From Sinohyriopsis cumingii (Eukaryota > Mollusca > Bivalvia > Unionida > Unionidae), in contig CM068827.1 of NCBI GenBank assembly GCA_028554795.2, forward strand, positions 139,010,493 through 139,074,492: a stretch of DNA of 64,000 nt. Reading direction: 5' to 3'. The translations under genes were made by a program, and so were the position numbers. Positions 48,201 to 57,067 of this stretch are shown here, one piece after another (the stretch's first letter is position 1; each line of letters starts with the position of its first letter). The notes under the pieces were generated by a model. That model was not told where the DNA came from. It worked only from the letters and a program-made list of their open reading frames with translations, and did not search any database.

Positions 48201-51200
48201 CATATCACTATAATGTCTGCAATGTGTCGGTTTATAGTTATGTCTAGCACTGGGGCATCAGGCTGCAGATATGTAGCGTGATGGCCCACCCAGTCACATT
48301 ATCCTGACACATAGCAATAATACCTTCATTTGGACATTCAGATGAGCAGAATATAGAGAAAAATAATGACATGATATGCATTATTTCTTGTTGTTATTTC
48401 TTTAACAATTACTGCAAAATACATCTGAACTTGTAAACAAGACTGTGAGGCAGTTGATGGAAACTACCTACTAATGCTAAAGTACAAATAATAACTCAGA
48501 GATGTTCTTAAGCAGCAAACGTCACCCACATCGACCTCCAGAATGGGGATTCAGCTGGGAAGGTAAACTACGATGAATGGTAGCTGATGGGTGACAACAT
48601 TGTTAAATGGTGCATAAACACATTTAAAACCAGTATTTAATGATTTTTATCACTTCTTTGAAAATAAAGGTATCTGCAAACCTAATTGTTGCTCAGCTGG
48701 TAAATATTCTTCCTTGTTTCTTATCTACCCCTTTAAAAAAACCTAAGCAAACTGAAAATAATTTTACTAGAACACACACATTTGTATAGTCATCAGTTTA
48801 TTTACTGTTTCAGGTGTTAGCCCATGAGCCTTTAAATTCTATCAATGTAGTAGAAATTTTATGGGGAAAAAAATCCTTTCCATGAAGATATATCTTACAT
48901 GTTATAAAGGCAAAAACTGTTGCAATTAAGTATGAATAGATTCAAGAACTGCTTCTTACAATATATATTTGAAACACAATTTTCCACAATTTACAGATGT
49001 TGTTCCTTGAATATTTCTGTAAATGTGTTATATTTTCTGCAAGGCCTAAACTATAGTAAATGACAACATGTTGGTTGTTTCTGTATCACCACTTTCTGTG
49101 CTAAGTTCAATTAGCAGCAAACCATCCAATATCCTCCCACATTTCATCCGTAATGGATGATCTTTCCATCTCACTGACTTTCTAAAGAAATCAGTTTATC
49201 TTCTGTTTCAACATGACACAATGCTGTTGCACTTTAGACATTTCCCTAATGGCCAATCAATAGATCAATTTATCAGAGATCAATTCAATCGGAATACCTC
49301 CATAGTTTCTGCCATACTCCAACAATCTCCATCATAAAGAGGATTGTATTCAAACAATATTCTCCAAAGATATTTAATTAATTGATATCATGGAGAAAAG
49401 GCAAAAGTGATGATGATCTGGTCAACCTTATTAAACATTTAAAAAATCATGCATTTGGTACAAGGAATTGAGGGATAACTTAAGTAATCTTTCCCCCCTT
49501 GAGTTTTAAATTTGCAAGGCAGCATATTTGCCAATTAATAAAACAAGAGTGCTTGCAAAACAATTTTTTAAAATAAAAACGGCAGACAGGTGGTACATAA
49601 ATATTCATACCACATAAACCATGTGTAAATAAAATTAAACTCTAATGGGGTTTTCAAGGATTCCTAATTCGTTTTAAAGTATTGCTACTGAAACATATTT
49701 ATTGATTTTAACATACATAATTTACTATAATTTATTTAAGAATGTTCATATTTTTAAATGCAACAATGCAGATATATTCTGGGGATAGTTCAGCAAGAAA
49801 ATATAACAGATGCAATTAAAATGAGTTCTAAATGGGCCTCATGACCATATGAAATATAGCTTTTGTTTTGCTAAGAAAGGAATATATAAAAATTTTCTTG
49901 ATGGTCCATTGTTTTTTTTGTGATTTTTTATGATTCAGCATTGCTTCTCATTGTTCTGCCCTTAAAAATAAGTTCAACTTTAGTTACCACCCATTATTAA
50001 CTTTCATAACATATCTCAACTGGAAAATACTCTTTACTATCAGACATCTGAGACTTCAAGGTCAAAAATGCAGAGAACACCACATGCTCATAAATTATCT
50101 GAACCCAAATACTTTGATTTTAATGAAACGAATCGCCATGTGACAATCACTTATGCCAACATAGCATGCATTATATATGATCAAATAATGATGTTTGCAA
50201 TTTTTAATATTAGAATTTTTTTCACATACCTGAAGAAGGCACTTTATTCTTTCACCTGGGGCCATTATAGCAGTTGTGAAGACACCAGATAACATACCAG
50301 CCATGAAAAACTGAGGATATCTGAAGAAAAGAATTAATAATTATTGTACTTAGAGGCAAGCATCATCCATCTGACATTTGTTTACCAACAAAATTAAATA
50401 ATGATAATGGTGACACCAGTGGTCTAAGGTGCTTACCTTTACAGTCCACTGACACCTCACCTCTGCCTACATGGGTTCAAGTCTCAGGTTCAGCCAACGT
50501 GGATATGTTAGAAAGCTTGCATGTAGTTTCCTGTGGGTCAGTGGTTCTTCCCAGGGTTTTTACAGGTTCTTCCTCCACCAAAAATACTGGCTGCATTGGA
50601 CGATAGCATTATGCCCATAACCAAAACAACAAAAAATGAAATTTAAAAATTTAATACACAGGTTGATTGTCTGTAGAGAGAAAGCTAGATAGCAACTGGG
50701 AATGTGTTCTAAGAACACAGATGCCTCTCAAAAGCACCCAAAATGTTTGGTTTGCTTGTTTTTTTAGTTGCACAGCAATACAAGTATGTTATTAAGTGCT
50801 CAGACCACTGGACTAAAGTGCCTTAATCATGGACACAACAAGGTACCCAAACTGCATTGATCCAATTGTAGGATTCAAACCCTAACACTTTCTGTCACAA
50901 AAGCCTGCAATTAAAAATCGCAACTGCTTTTCTGAACATTTATTTTCTTGTCTATTCTTAATCATTTTAATTCTGTGAACATGTCTGATGATGATACATC
51001 AATGGAGATGCCAAGAATCAGCTGAGCTGCTCGTTTTCGAAGTTTGTGAATTTTGTCGATTTGGGAACTAGTACAATTTCCCCATATTGTTGAACAGTAG
51101 TCAATCATTGAAAGTATATAAGCATTAATGAAAATAATTCTACTGGCCTCTCTAAGGCAATTTTTTTTCTTCTATTAAGCAATTAAATCTTAGATGCAAG

Positions 51201-54200
51201 GGACCTACAGACACTGTCTACCTGTTTTTCCCAATTAAGACTTCTGTTAATTATTACTCCTAACAGCTTCTCATCATTTCCATTTTCAACTACCTTATTA
51301 TTAATGTACAGTGACTTTGACTTCATAAGTTTTTTTTTTTTTTAGATTTTCCAATAAGCATGCATTTTATCTTAGATTCATTATTAAAAAGTTTATTTTA
51401 TTTTGCTTTTTTCATAGCTCTTCTAGTCTTCAATTTTATGAAATTTTCCCCATTTGTTATCCATTTGGGTTGATACTGATGTTTGACGATTTGTATTTTT
51501 ATTGGTTCAGGTTTGTTTAGAACTTTGTTTACAAGTCCATACCACATGTTAAAGCAGTGTTAACGTCAAAAATAGTTTTAATCTCAAGGAAAGGCATCTG
51601 AGTTGTAAAGAACTCCTTTTTATCAAAATATTTCATATCTCTATACTTTATTTCTGTGTGATGACCAGCAGAGAGATGTGGAGAATATGTTTATACACAA
51701 TGGATATTGGTCACTTAAGGCATAAATAGACATTTTCATTTCATTAATATTTTCCAGTCAGTTAGTGTAGATATGGTCAATAAGCATAGCATTGTTTTCA
51801 GTTACCCTTGCTGGTTTATCAATCCTCTAGGATAAATTATGTTTGGCAGAAATTTAACCATTTTTGAGGAGTATCTATCAACAGATCAATTTTAAAGTCA
51901 CCTGCAATGTCTCATATTCTACAGTTAGAAAGGCCTTTTTGGTTTCAGTTTCTATTTTATCAACCCATTCAGTTGAACATGGGGTCTATATGCAGAACAG
52001 AGAAGTGGTTGTCTGGATTGTGGAAGTGATATTTCAATCCAAATTGTTTCTGTATTGCCTATTTCTAATTCCTTCCATCATCTATAGCTTACTGACTGTG
52101 CAGTGTATAGCAGAATACCCCCTCAATGACCATTTCTGTCTTTCCTTTCCAGTTCATAATTATCTACACTAAGTATGTCATTAGAAACTGTAGAATTCAA
52201 AAAGGTCTCACATATCCCCAAAATATCAAATGACTATTTTTCATGGAACGTTAACTTAATTTCATCTTGTTTAGGTATAGCATAGTAAATATTTCATTTT
52301 GCTATCCTTAAACCTTTCCTATTTAAACCAAACACTGCATGGTTAATAGAGGCAGTTTTAGTATATCATTTGATAAGATATTATCTCTTAAAGAATTTGT
52401 ATCATTACTGGAGGAAAATTAACAATTAGTATGGTAGCTATTAACTTCAACACAACAAGAATTACATAACCTGTCCGATATTTGAGAGCCCTCATGGGAG
52501 GGAAGAGTGATTAAACATTGAATTGTAATGTGTATTCATTGTGTACTGCAGGCACAGTCACATCATCTTACCTTGCACAAGTCTGTGTGTGCTCCCTCTG
52601 AAAGCAGACTGACAAAGTCTCTAAGGTTCACAGTTATTCATTATGTACTTGTGAAAGCAGACTGACAAAGTCTCTAAGATTCACAGTTATCTCAATGTTT
52701 TTCTTTTTAATGCTTGCTACAGTATTTATAGAATGATTTATGTATATTTCACAGCTTTTACGTGTAAATGAGTCACACTCTCTACACAGATCAAATAATG
52801 CCTGAAACCTGTTTAAAGACTTTTTACATTCAGAAGTGTACAAAGTTTCTAATCCAGTTTGTTGCTGGTTATGTGTTGTATTTGCACTTCAATGTCTTTC
52901 TGGTATGTGCGTGACTTTTGTTTATGTCCCAGTTCATTACAAACATATCAATGAATCTGCTTTCCATGCAGACACCTGTTTTACATGTACCTGCTCTCCA
53001 CAGAACTGATAATATTCTGACTCAAGCCTAACCAATTTTATAAATTTTATGTATTTTCACATTTTTATCCTTCAATATATTTGTGTTTTTTATTTTCTTG
53101 GTTTCTTGGCACATTCTTTTTGTACAGGGTTTATCCTGTTGAACACTGCAAACCATTTGATTTCAGTACTGAGAGTTCCAGTTCTAATCTTGCTACATGG
53201 GGCTGGAGGTCAGCTATCCTCACTGCGCACTGTATGGTAGTGCAGGATGGATTATGGGTTCCATGAGAAATCAGTGGAACTTTATCATATACTGCAGTCC
53301 TGAGGTTTCCTCCAAATTACTTTTTACCTGGCTTACTTCATGACAATTATTTTCTCTAATAAGAAGAGTATATATAGTATATGTTATCAGGTTTACAGCT
53401 TGTATTTGTTTTAGTTCTGTTTGCTCTTTTCTGTCTTTACATATAGTGATAAAGTGGTAAAGCCAGTCATTGTGAACTGTACCCGAAGTTTATGTGTAAT
53501 TGCATGTAAAGTAAAAGTCACCATATGAGATACATGCTGAATTTTGTACAAAGTACCATGATGAATGGAGGTACAACTTGGTCTAACTAAGAATCCAGCA
53601 TCAGGTGATGAATTAAAAACACTGTGCAAGGGATTGTGGTACTAAGAGAATTATGAATAACCTGCACATATTCAGGAAAGGCTGCCATATTGGATTCTTC
53701 TTCCTGTGCACTAGTTTCAACCTATAAGCAATCTTAATGGTCCATATCAGGAATATCAGAGGGACTAAATCCAGAGAATGAACTTGAAAGTGAGCTTGAC
53801 TGTGTTGTTAACAGATTTATGTTGGTTTCCGTATTTTCTGTGAAAGGTTAACTGTCTAAATTCAAATTAGATGCATAAATAGTCTGAGATACCACTGAAG
53901 GAAACATTTTTATGATTTCCCACATTGACAGATTTGTTTATACTGATTTATCTTTTCAGTTCATAAAGATTTCTTCATGAAAATTCTATCATCATTACAA
54001 ATTGATCAGTCATTCTGTACATCCTGACCAAGAAATGGGTTGAAATAAAGTCCCAGATTTTCAGGAATGCAAAAGTCCCAGGTTTCAGGAACAAAGGTTC
54101 CAATGTCAAAAGAAAAACTACAGAAATTGAAACATTCAACCTACTTACATTATGCACAAATTTTCAGCTGTTGATGACGTAAATTGCCAGTGACATTTAT

Positions 54201-57067
54201 GAATGTTTGTCACAAAGTCAGAAACTCAACTGTGTCATGGTAGCCATATTGCAGTCAACTATTACAACATGCAGAAGACTGCATCAAGATTCCGTACCAA
54301 GCAATCATGAAGTTTCAAAAGACTTTACCTTATCTGACTGGCCAAGAGATGAAACTATCTTAAAATCAAGCTTTAATGACCACTAGATCATTCAGTTTAA
54401 CTTATATTAAACTTCAATTTAAATCAGACACAAAACTCTTAAAAGTAAGAACCAGGATCAGTTATATAAAATATCATTTAAATCTGGCACACCTGTGAAA
54501 ATAAAAACAATATGGCACTTCAAAAACTGGTGTGATTGTAACCTTAATGGAACTAAAGTTGTAGTAAACATTTTAAACATTTAGACATTGTCCTTATAGT
54601 TTTGTGACTACTGGTGCCAAGCCTTGTATACTTCTCAAGTTTAAAACTTTGTTAGTGCTCCAGGTAGGAATTATATACAAATGGGTTAGTCAGTAATGCA
54701 CATTTCTACAACAAGGGTACTCTTTTTATCAAAGTGGCTGGTAAGTAAGGTGCATTTTCACAACATGAAGTACTTTATTATCATAGGGGCTGATACAGCA
54801 TACTTTCACAATAGAGGGTACCCTTTTATATCAAAGGGGTTAGTAAGCGAAGCACATTTTTACAAAATGGGTACAAAAGGGATGGAAGTGATACACATTC
54901 TTACAACAGAACATATTAATTTTTTTAAACAAAGGGATATGTTTTTAAAACAAAGGGCATGTTTACAAATGATGACAAAAAATACTGCATTTAAAGTAAA
55001 TTTCATGCTTCCAAAAAATTAGTGATCTGGAGAGAGACAGAGGTCACAGCTTTAAATGGACAGTGAATATTGTGTTAGGAGCAAGAGGACTATGCTCTCT
55101 ATGTTTAAATAGTTGTAATAATGACAAAGTGCTTCCCCCACCCACCACGAATATGATAAACATTGTGATTACGTCAAGTCATCTGTAGGATGTTTCTGCT
55201 GTATTTTTTTTCCAATACCAAAACCTAAAAAGCAGACTGCAAACATTGGGGTTACTCCAATAACTGGTGCAGCCATTCCTTTGTACAGAGCAAGGAAACC
55301 CTGCAAAAAAAATACATTTTTGTCAATTCAACTTCAAGCAACAAAAGGTGGAAAATATAAAAATAAAAACACTGCACAAACTGCTGCTCAAAAGTTTTAA
55401 CATGAAGTTGTTGCTATTTTATTCCTAAATGGAATTGCCAATGGAAGTGAAATATGCTCCTGAATCTATCAAATTGGCAAACTGATAACAATGAAACAAA
55501 GAGTTATGGCACTATCAACCTTAGAAGAACTAGGTGCAACAAAATTTTAAATAAAATATTTAAAAAAAACAACTTAAAATCCCATGGCAAAGTCTGCCAC
55601 ACGTTCAAGGTATGAATTGAAATATGTATGCATTAGCTGAATTAATTATGATGAGATTAAATAATAAAATATCAGGTTTATAAACTACTGGATAGGATCT
55701 ATTGGAATAGCATACAGTGACATGCAAAGAATCGGTAAGAAAAGATTGAAGATTAGGTCAAAACAGTCTATTAACTTTTCATGTAAGAGTAGACATAAGA
55801 AAACTCAGGGTTAAACTATATTTCAATTTTAGACAAGTAGCAGCAAAGAAAGAAAAAATGTGTGCATGTGCATGCATGCATACATGTGTTCTGGTTCTCT
55901 TATTTGAATTGTGTCCTGTATTTCTCATGCATATTTGCTCTTAACAATGGTTTTAAGCACAACTTTTTCTTCAAGCAGAAAATTCTTTATGTTGTATGTA
56001 AATTATAAACACATTCTGTAAGTGTATCAACTTTTTAAGTGTATTCATTCTTAAAAAAGTATATTTTTGAGATGGAGAGAAATGTGCAGTGTAAGCACAG
56101 CAGAACTAGACACTGTAATGAATTGTAACTGACAGGAATACCTAGATTACTGTATAGTAATTACAAATAAGAAATAATATTTAAGCAACTGACACTAAAG
56201 GAACAAACCCTGACCTTAAGTTACAGCATTTATTGATTCCACAGCATGGCATACATTTCTGGCCAACAAATTTTTATTTTTAGACCAAAAAAAAATTTAT
56301 CACATAATAGTCACACTTAACTTGTTATGAATTGTACAATTTCCTTAATTGATGTGCCCAGTGAATTATGAAAACAGACTGTCTAATTCAGTTTTGAAAT
56401 TGAAGTTTTCATCACCAAATAATAACTTGCAGAAATCAGGAGCAATTTCTTGTTGGGGGAAATAGTTAATGGTCAGTCAGCTATCAAAACACAAGCCTGT
56501 AAATGTGCAAGAGTTTGTTTTGTCAGCTCAGTTGATATCGACACCTGCAAAGGTAACATGCAATCCATTTTGCCTGGGGCTTAAGTCTAACTACTTGCCT
56601 GGGTTGAGGGAGCATCTCAAAAGCCACTAATGTCACTCAGTGTACATCTAAAAAAAGGACAGGATTAAGCAGTTTTCACTTTTGTAAAATCAGAAAGTGA
56701 AGTTTACATTTTTTAGGCAACTTAGTTATCCATTTTGCCCAGTAGCATGACCCCTTGTAAACACTGCACATTCTGCCATCACACCTTTTCAAGTTTTTGT
56801 TATGCCATGGTAACCATTTTATGTCATGATCATTTGTCATGGTGAACATTTATTGTGATAATCATCATTTGTTTATGAAGTTTATTTGTCACAGTGATCA
56901 TATGTTGTGTTAATATTTTGTCAAACTTTGTGAAATTGTTGATATTTTGTCACAGATACAACAACATACAGTACCTCTTTCCTAATAGTCCGCATAAGGC
57001 AGTCTACGGTGCCCTTGTATAGTGGGGCCTGACCAGGAGGAGGCTTTGGCATGGTCTGTAAGCGAAC
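29523..57067 (-). CDS. SLC25A20: SLC25A20 gene (mitochondrial carnitine/acylcarnitine carrier), exons 2-9, 5' partial
   Basis: Encodes an inner-membrane carrier of the SLC25 family that exchanges acylcarnitine for carnitine, feeding long-chain fatty acids to beta-oxidation. Eight minus-strand exons (57067-56975, 55300-55173, 50320-50230, 47862-47745, 45429-45357, 42396-42287, 36008-35884, 29600-29523) join in matching phase to 271 codons plus a stop. With a missing first exon of about 30-35 codons this fits the 301-residue human protein, which as I recall also has nine exons. Carrier signatures are visible for repeats 2 (PGERIK) and 3 (PADVLK). The repeat 1 motif would be in exon 1. Family-specific stretches include [60 protein letters not shown] and MIRAFPANA. 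These retain the Arg-Asp pair and C-terminal Arg known to matter for substrate binding in the human protein. The closest alternative is SLC25A29 or another ornithine-type carrier, but the motif set favours SLC25A20. Confidence 0.95.
30431..30554. repeat. 57-bp direct duplication
   Basis: Two copies (30431-30487 and 30498-30554) differ at three positions. Each contains the small inverted repeat GGATATCACAATATCC. Confidence 0.9.
31001..31960 (-). pseudogene. hAT-family transposase remnant
   Basis: The last 159 codons (31480-31001) remain open and contain the hAT C-terminal dimerisation region, with [20 protein letters not shown] and EFRSRL followed by ALLVCKTF. Further N-terminal hAT sequence lies in other frames at higher coordinates: [26 protein letters not shown] and [12 protein letters not shown], then IGPFSIAT at about 31.7 kb, which precedes the second conserved catalytic block. 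Stops and frameshifts between these pieces show decay. No terminal repeats were identified. It lies in SLC25A20 intron 8 and is a different subfamily from the hAT element 1.2 kb away. Confidence 0.8.
32637..32870 (+). mobile_element. SINE-B copy 5, 5'-truncated
   Basis: Starts at AAAAATGGTACTAACAGCTG and has no tRNA-like head. The remaining body and (CA)n tail are well preserved. It lies in SLC25A20 intron 8 between two hAT remnants. Confidence 0.84.
33126..34331 (-). mobile_element. Internally deleted, non-autonomous hAT element with both ends
   Basis: Inverted ends TAGCTGCCAACC (33128-33139) and GGTTGGCAGCTA (34320-34331) enclose about 1.2 kb. TGGATGCT occurs beside both ends (33118-33125 and 34332-34339), a candidate 8-bp target-site duplication offset by two bases on the left. 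Six TCGTGA subterminal motifs lie near the ends (33176, 33195, 34244, 34272, 34292, 34311). Inside, on the minus strand, is a transposase start with a BED-like zinc-finger region (33948-33760: [28 protein letters not shown]). The C-terminal dimerisation region follows directly (33666-33352: [20 protein letters not shown]). The catalytic core between them is missing. This is the structure of a Ds-like deletion derivative. Confidence 0.8.
35884..36008 (-). CDS. SLC25A20: SLC25A20 exon 8
   Basis: Codes for the matrix loop and last helices of repeat 3: [38 protein letters not shown] and ANA. The acceptor is TTTCTCCAG. The strong donor GTAAGT falls directly after ANA. Unspliced reading continues for 16 spurious residues into the intron, so the apparent C-terminus there is an artefact. 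The Arg in MIRAFP is the conserved substrate-binding Arg of transmembrane helix 6. Confidence 0.95.
37029..37390. repeat. Dispersed repeat, copy interrupted by SINE-A; second copy at 38053-38165
   Basis: GGATAGGTAATAGGCAGAGG, GAGCATCCTACCT and GAAGGTTAACCCACTC flank SINE-A copy 6. The same order recurs without interruption at 38053-38165. Confidence 0.75.
37098..37342 (-). mobile_element. SINE-A copy 6, reverse orientation
   Basis: Full-length reverse copy in SLC25A20 intron 7. It interrupts a repeat whose uninterrupted second copy lies at about 38053-38165. The flanks AGGGAAG and AGGAAAG are a likely short target-site duplication. Confidence 0.87.
38560..40260 (-). pseudogene. DIRS-like retroelement remnant, copy 2 (RT - RNase H - YR)
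   Basis: Minus-strand reading across frameshifts shows reverse-transcriptase palm fragments (KFLQFA and [10 protein letters not shown] at about 39.7-39.8 kb). An RNase H segment follows, then [19 protein letters not shown] (39489-39430) and [13 protein letters not shown] (about 39.35 kb). The YR N-terminal part comes next, with [35 protein letters not shown] and ELLPSL, then [14 protein letters not shown] (38883-38584). The order RT, RNase H, YR is diagnostic of the DIRS class. The YR catalytic C-terminal boxes are not recognisable downstream. Stops and frameshifts are frequent, so it is inactive. It lies within SLC25A20 intron 7, in the same orientation as the gene. Confidence 0.8.
42197..42267. 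repeat. (TA)n microsatellite, about 71 bp
   Basis: Pure TA run in SLC25A20 intron 7, starting about 20 bp from the exon 7 donor. Its apparent Ile/Tyr coding frames are meaningless. Confidence 0.98.
42287..42396 (-). CDS. SLC25A20: SLC25A20 exon 7
   Basis: Codes for [20 protein letters not shown] and [16 protein letters not shown], which includes the third carrier signature PADVLK, plus one base of an Ala codon. The acceptor is CTTTTACAG and the donor GTAGTG. A 71-bp pure TA microsatellite begins about 20 bp into the downstream intron, unusually close to the donor. Confidence 0.95.
45304..45353. repeat. 25-bp tandem duplication beside the SLC25A20 exon 6 donor
   Basis: AATTTTAAAGAAAATGAACT occurs twice in tandem. 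The copy nearer the exon ends three bases into the intron side of the donor. Confidence 0.8.
45357..45429 (-). CDS. SLC25A20: SLC25A20 exon 6
   Basis: A short 73-bp exon coding for [18 protein letters not shown] and LTPKGG, with two bases of an Asn codon at the end. The acceptor is TTTAACAG and the donor GTGAGT. It covers transmembrane helix 4. A 25-bp direct duplication begins in the intron immediately beyond the donor. Confidence 0.93.
46942..47172. repeat. 26-bp tandem array, nine copies
   Basis: Nine 26-bp units of the type TTGAACAAYARYTGTAATGR. Variants recur in order: copies 2-4 match copies 6-8 apart from one or two changes. It lies in SLC25A20 intron 5. There are no unique spacers, so it is not a CRISPR array. 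Confidence 0.93.
47745..47862 (-). CDS. SLC25A20: SLC25A20 exon 5
   Basis: Codes for [20 protein letters not shown], the repeat 2 matrix loop, then [19 protein letters not shown] plus the first base of the Asp codon completed in exon 6. The acceptor is ATTTCAG and the donor GTCAGA. The Arg at its end is the partner of the substrate-binding Arg-Asp pair in the human carrier. Confidence 0.94.
48152..48310 (-). mobile_element. SINE-B copy 6, 3' half, reverse orientation
   Basis: On the plus strand it runs from GTGTGTGTGTGATTTGGATT to CAGTCACATTATCCTGACAC. It therefore holds only the 3' half of the element. It lies in SLC25A20 intron 4, in the same orientation as that gene. Confidence 0.82.
50230..50320 (-). 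CDS. SLC25A20: SLC25A20 exon 4
   Basis: One base completing Thr, then 30 codons from [19 protein letters not shown] to the second carrier signature [10 protein letters not shown]. The Glu and Lys of this signature correspond to the conserved matrix salt-bridge positions of mitochondrial carriers. The acceptor is TTTCTTCAG and the donor GTATGT. It covers transmembrane helix 3. Confidence 0.95.
50411..50630 (+). mobile_element. SINE-A copy 7, diverged
   Basis: A diverged copy retaining AGTGGTCTAAGGTGC, GGGTTCAAGTCTCAGG, TTCTTCCTCCACC and an AAAACAAC tail. Its head is truncated. It lies about 90 bp from SLC25A20 exon 4, antisense to that gene. Confidence 0.75.
50790..50920 (-). mobile_element. 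Possible tRNA-like SINE remnant
   Basis: The minus strand shows a B-box-like GGGTTTGAATCC, preceded and followed by SINE-like sequence including a GTCCATGATT segment. It is too degraded to assign to a family. Confidence 0.35.
50940..52470 (-). pseudogene. Non-LTR retrotransposon remnant (CR1/jockey-like) lacking the RT core
   Basis: Minus-strand reading, high to low coordinate, gives an apurinic-type endonuclease: [42 protein letters not shown], then [13 protein letters not shown] and [20 protein letters not shown], then LSDQYPL. A linker follows ([16 protein letters not shown]). The text then jumps to sequence that normally follows the YxDD box: [64 protein letters not shown] and [17 protein letters not shown]. 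The reverse-transcriptase palm is absent. Scattered stops and frameshifts show that it is dead. It lies in SLC25A20 intron 3, in the same orientation as the gene. Confidence 0.8.
52599..52690. repeat. 53-bp tandem duplication
   Basis: TGAAAGCAGACTGACAAAGT and the following CTCTAAGRTTCACAGTTAT occur twice, 53 bp apart. It lies in SLC25A20 intron 3. Confidence 0.85.
54690..54960. repeat. Highly diverged tandem repeat (about 50 bp)
   Basis: Recurrent GCACATTTYTACAA, AGGGTACYCTTTT, ATCAAAGKGG and TTAGTAAG motifs in the same order over about 270 bp. It lies in SLC25A20 intron 3. Confidence 0.55.
55173..55300 (-). CDS. SLC25A20: SLC25A20 exon 3
   Basis: Codes for [20 protein letters not shown] onwards to KHPTDDL plus two bases of a Thr codon. 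The acceptor is TTTTTTGCAG. The donor GTAATC is non-consensus at positions 4-6 but is fixed by phase, because exon 4 supplies the third base of the Thr codon. It covers transmembrane helix 2 of the first repeat and the following cytosolic loop. Confidence 0.94.
56975..57067 (-). CDS. SLC25A20: SLC25A20 exon 2
   Basis: Thirty-one codons in phase 0, from [19 protein letters not shown] to CLMRTIRKE. It is preceded by an acceptor reading CCCAACAG and followed by donor GTACTG (minus strand). It begins directly after the expected first carrier signature (PLDTxK), which must be at the end of exon 1. It covers the matrix loop and amphipathic helix of repeat 1. Confidence 0.94.

Larger units (their letters stand above)
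42397..50229. other. SLC25A20 introns 6, 5 and 4
   Basis: Between exons 7, 6, 5 and 4. Intron 6 shows only the donor-side duplication at 45.3 kb. Intron 5 has the 26-bp array. Intron 4 has SINE-B copy 6. Nothing else was recognised. Confidence 0.8.

Noticed and set aside
54690..55022. 108-codon open frame
   Set aside because: It reads through a diverged tandem repeat and resembles no protein.
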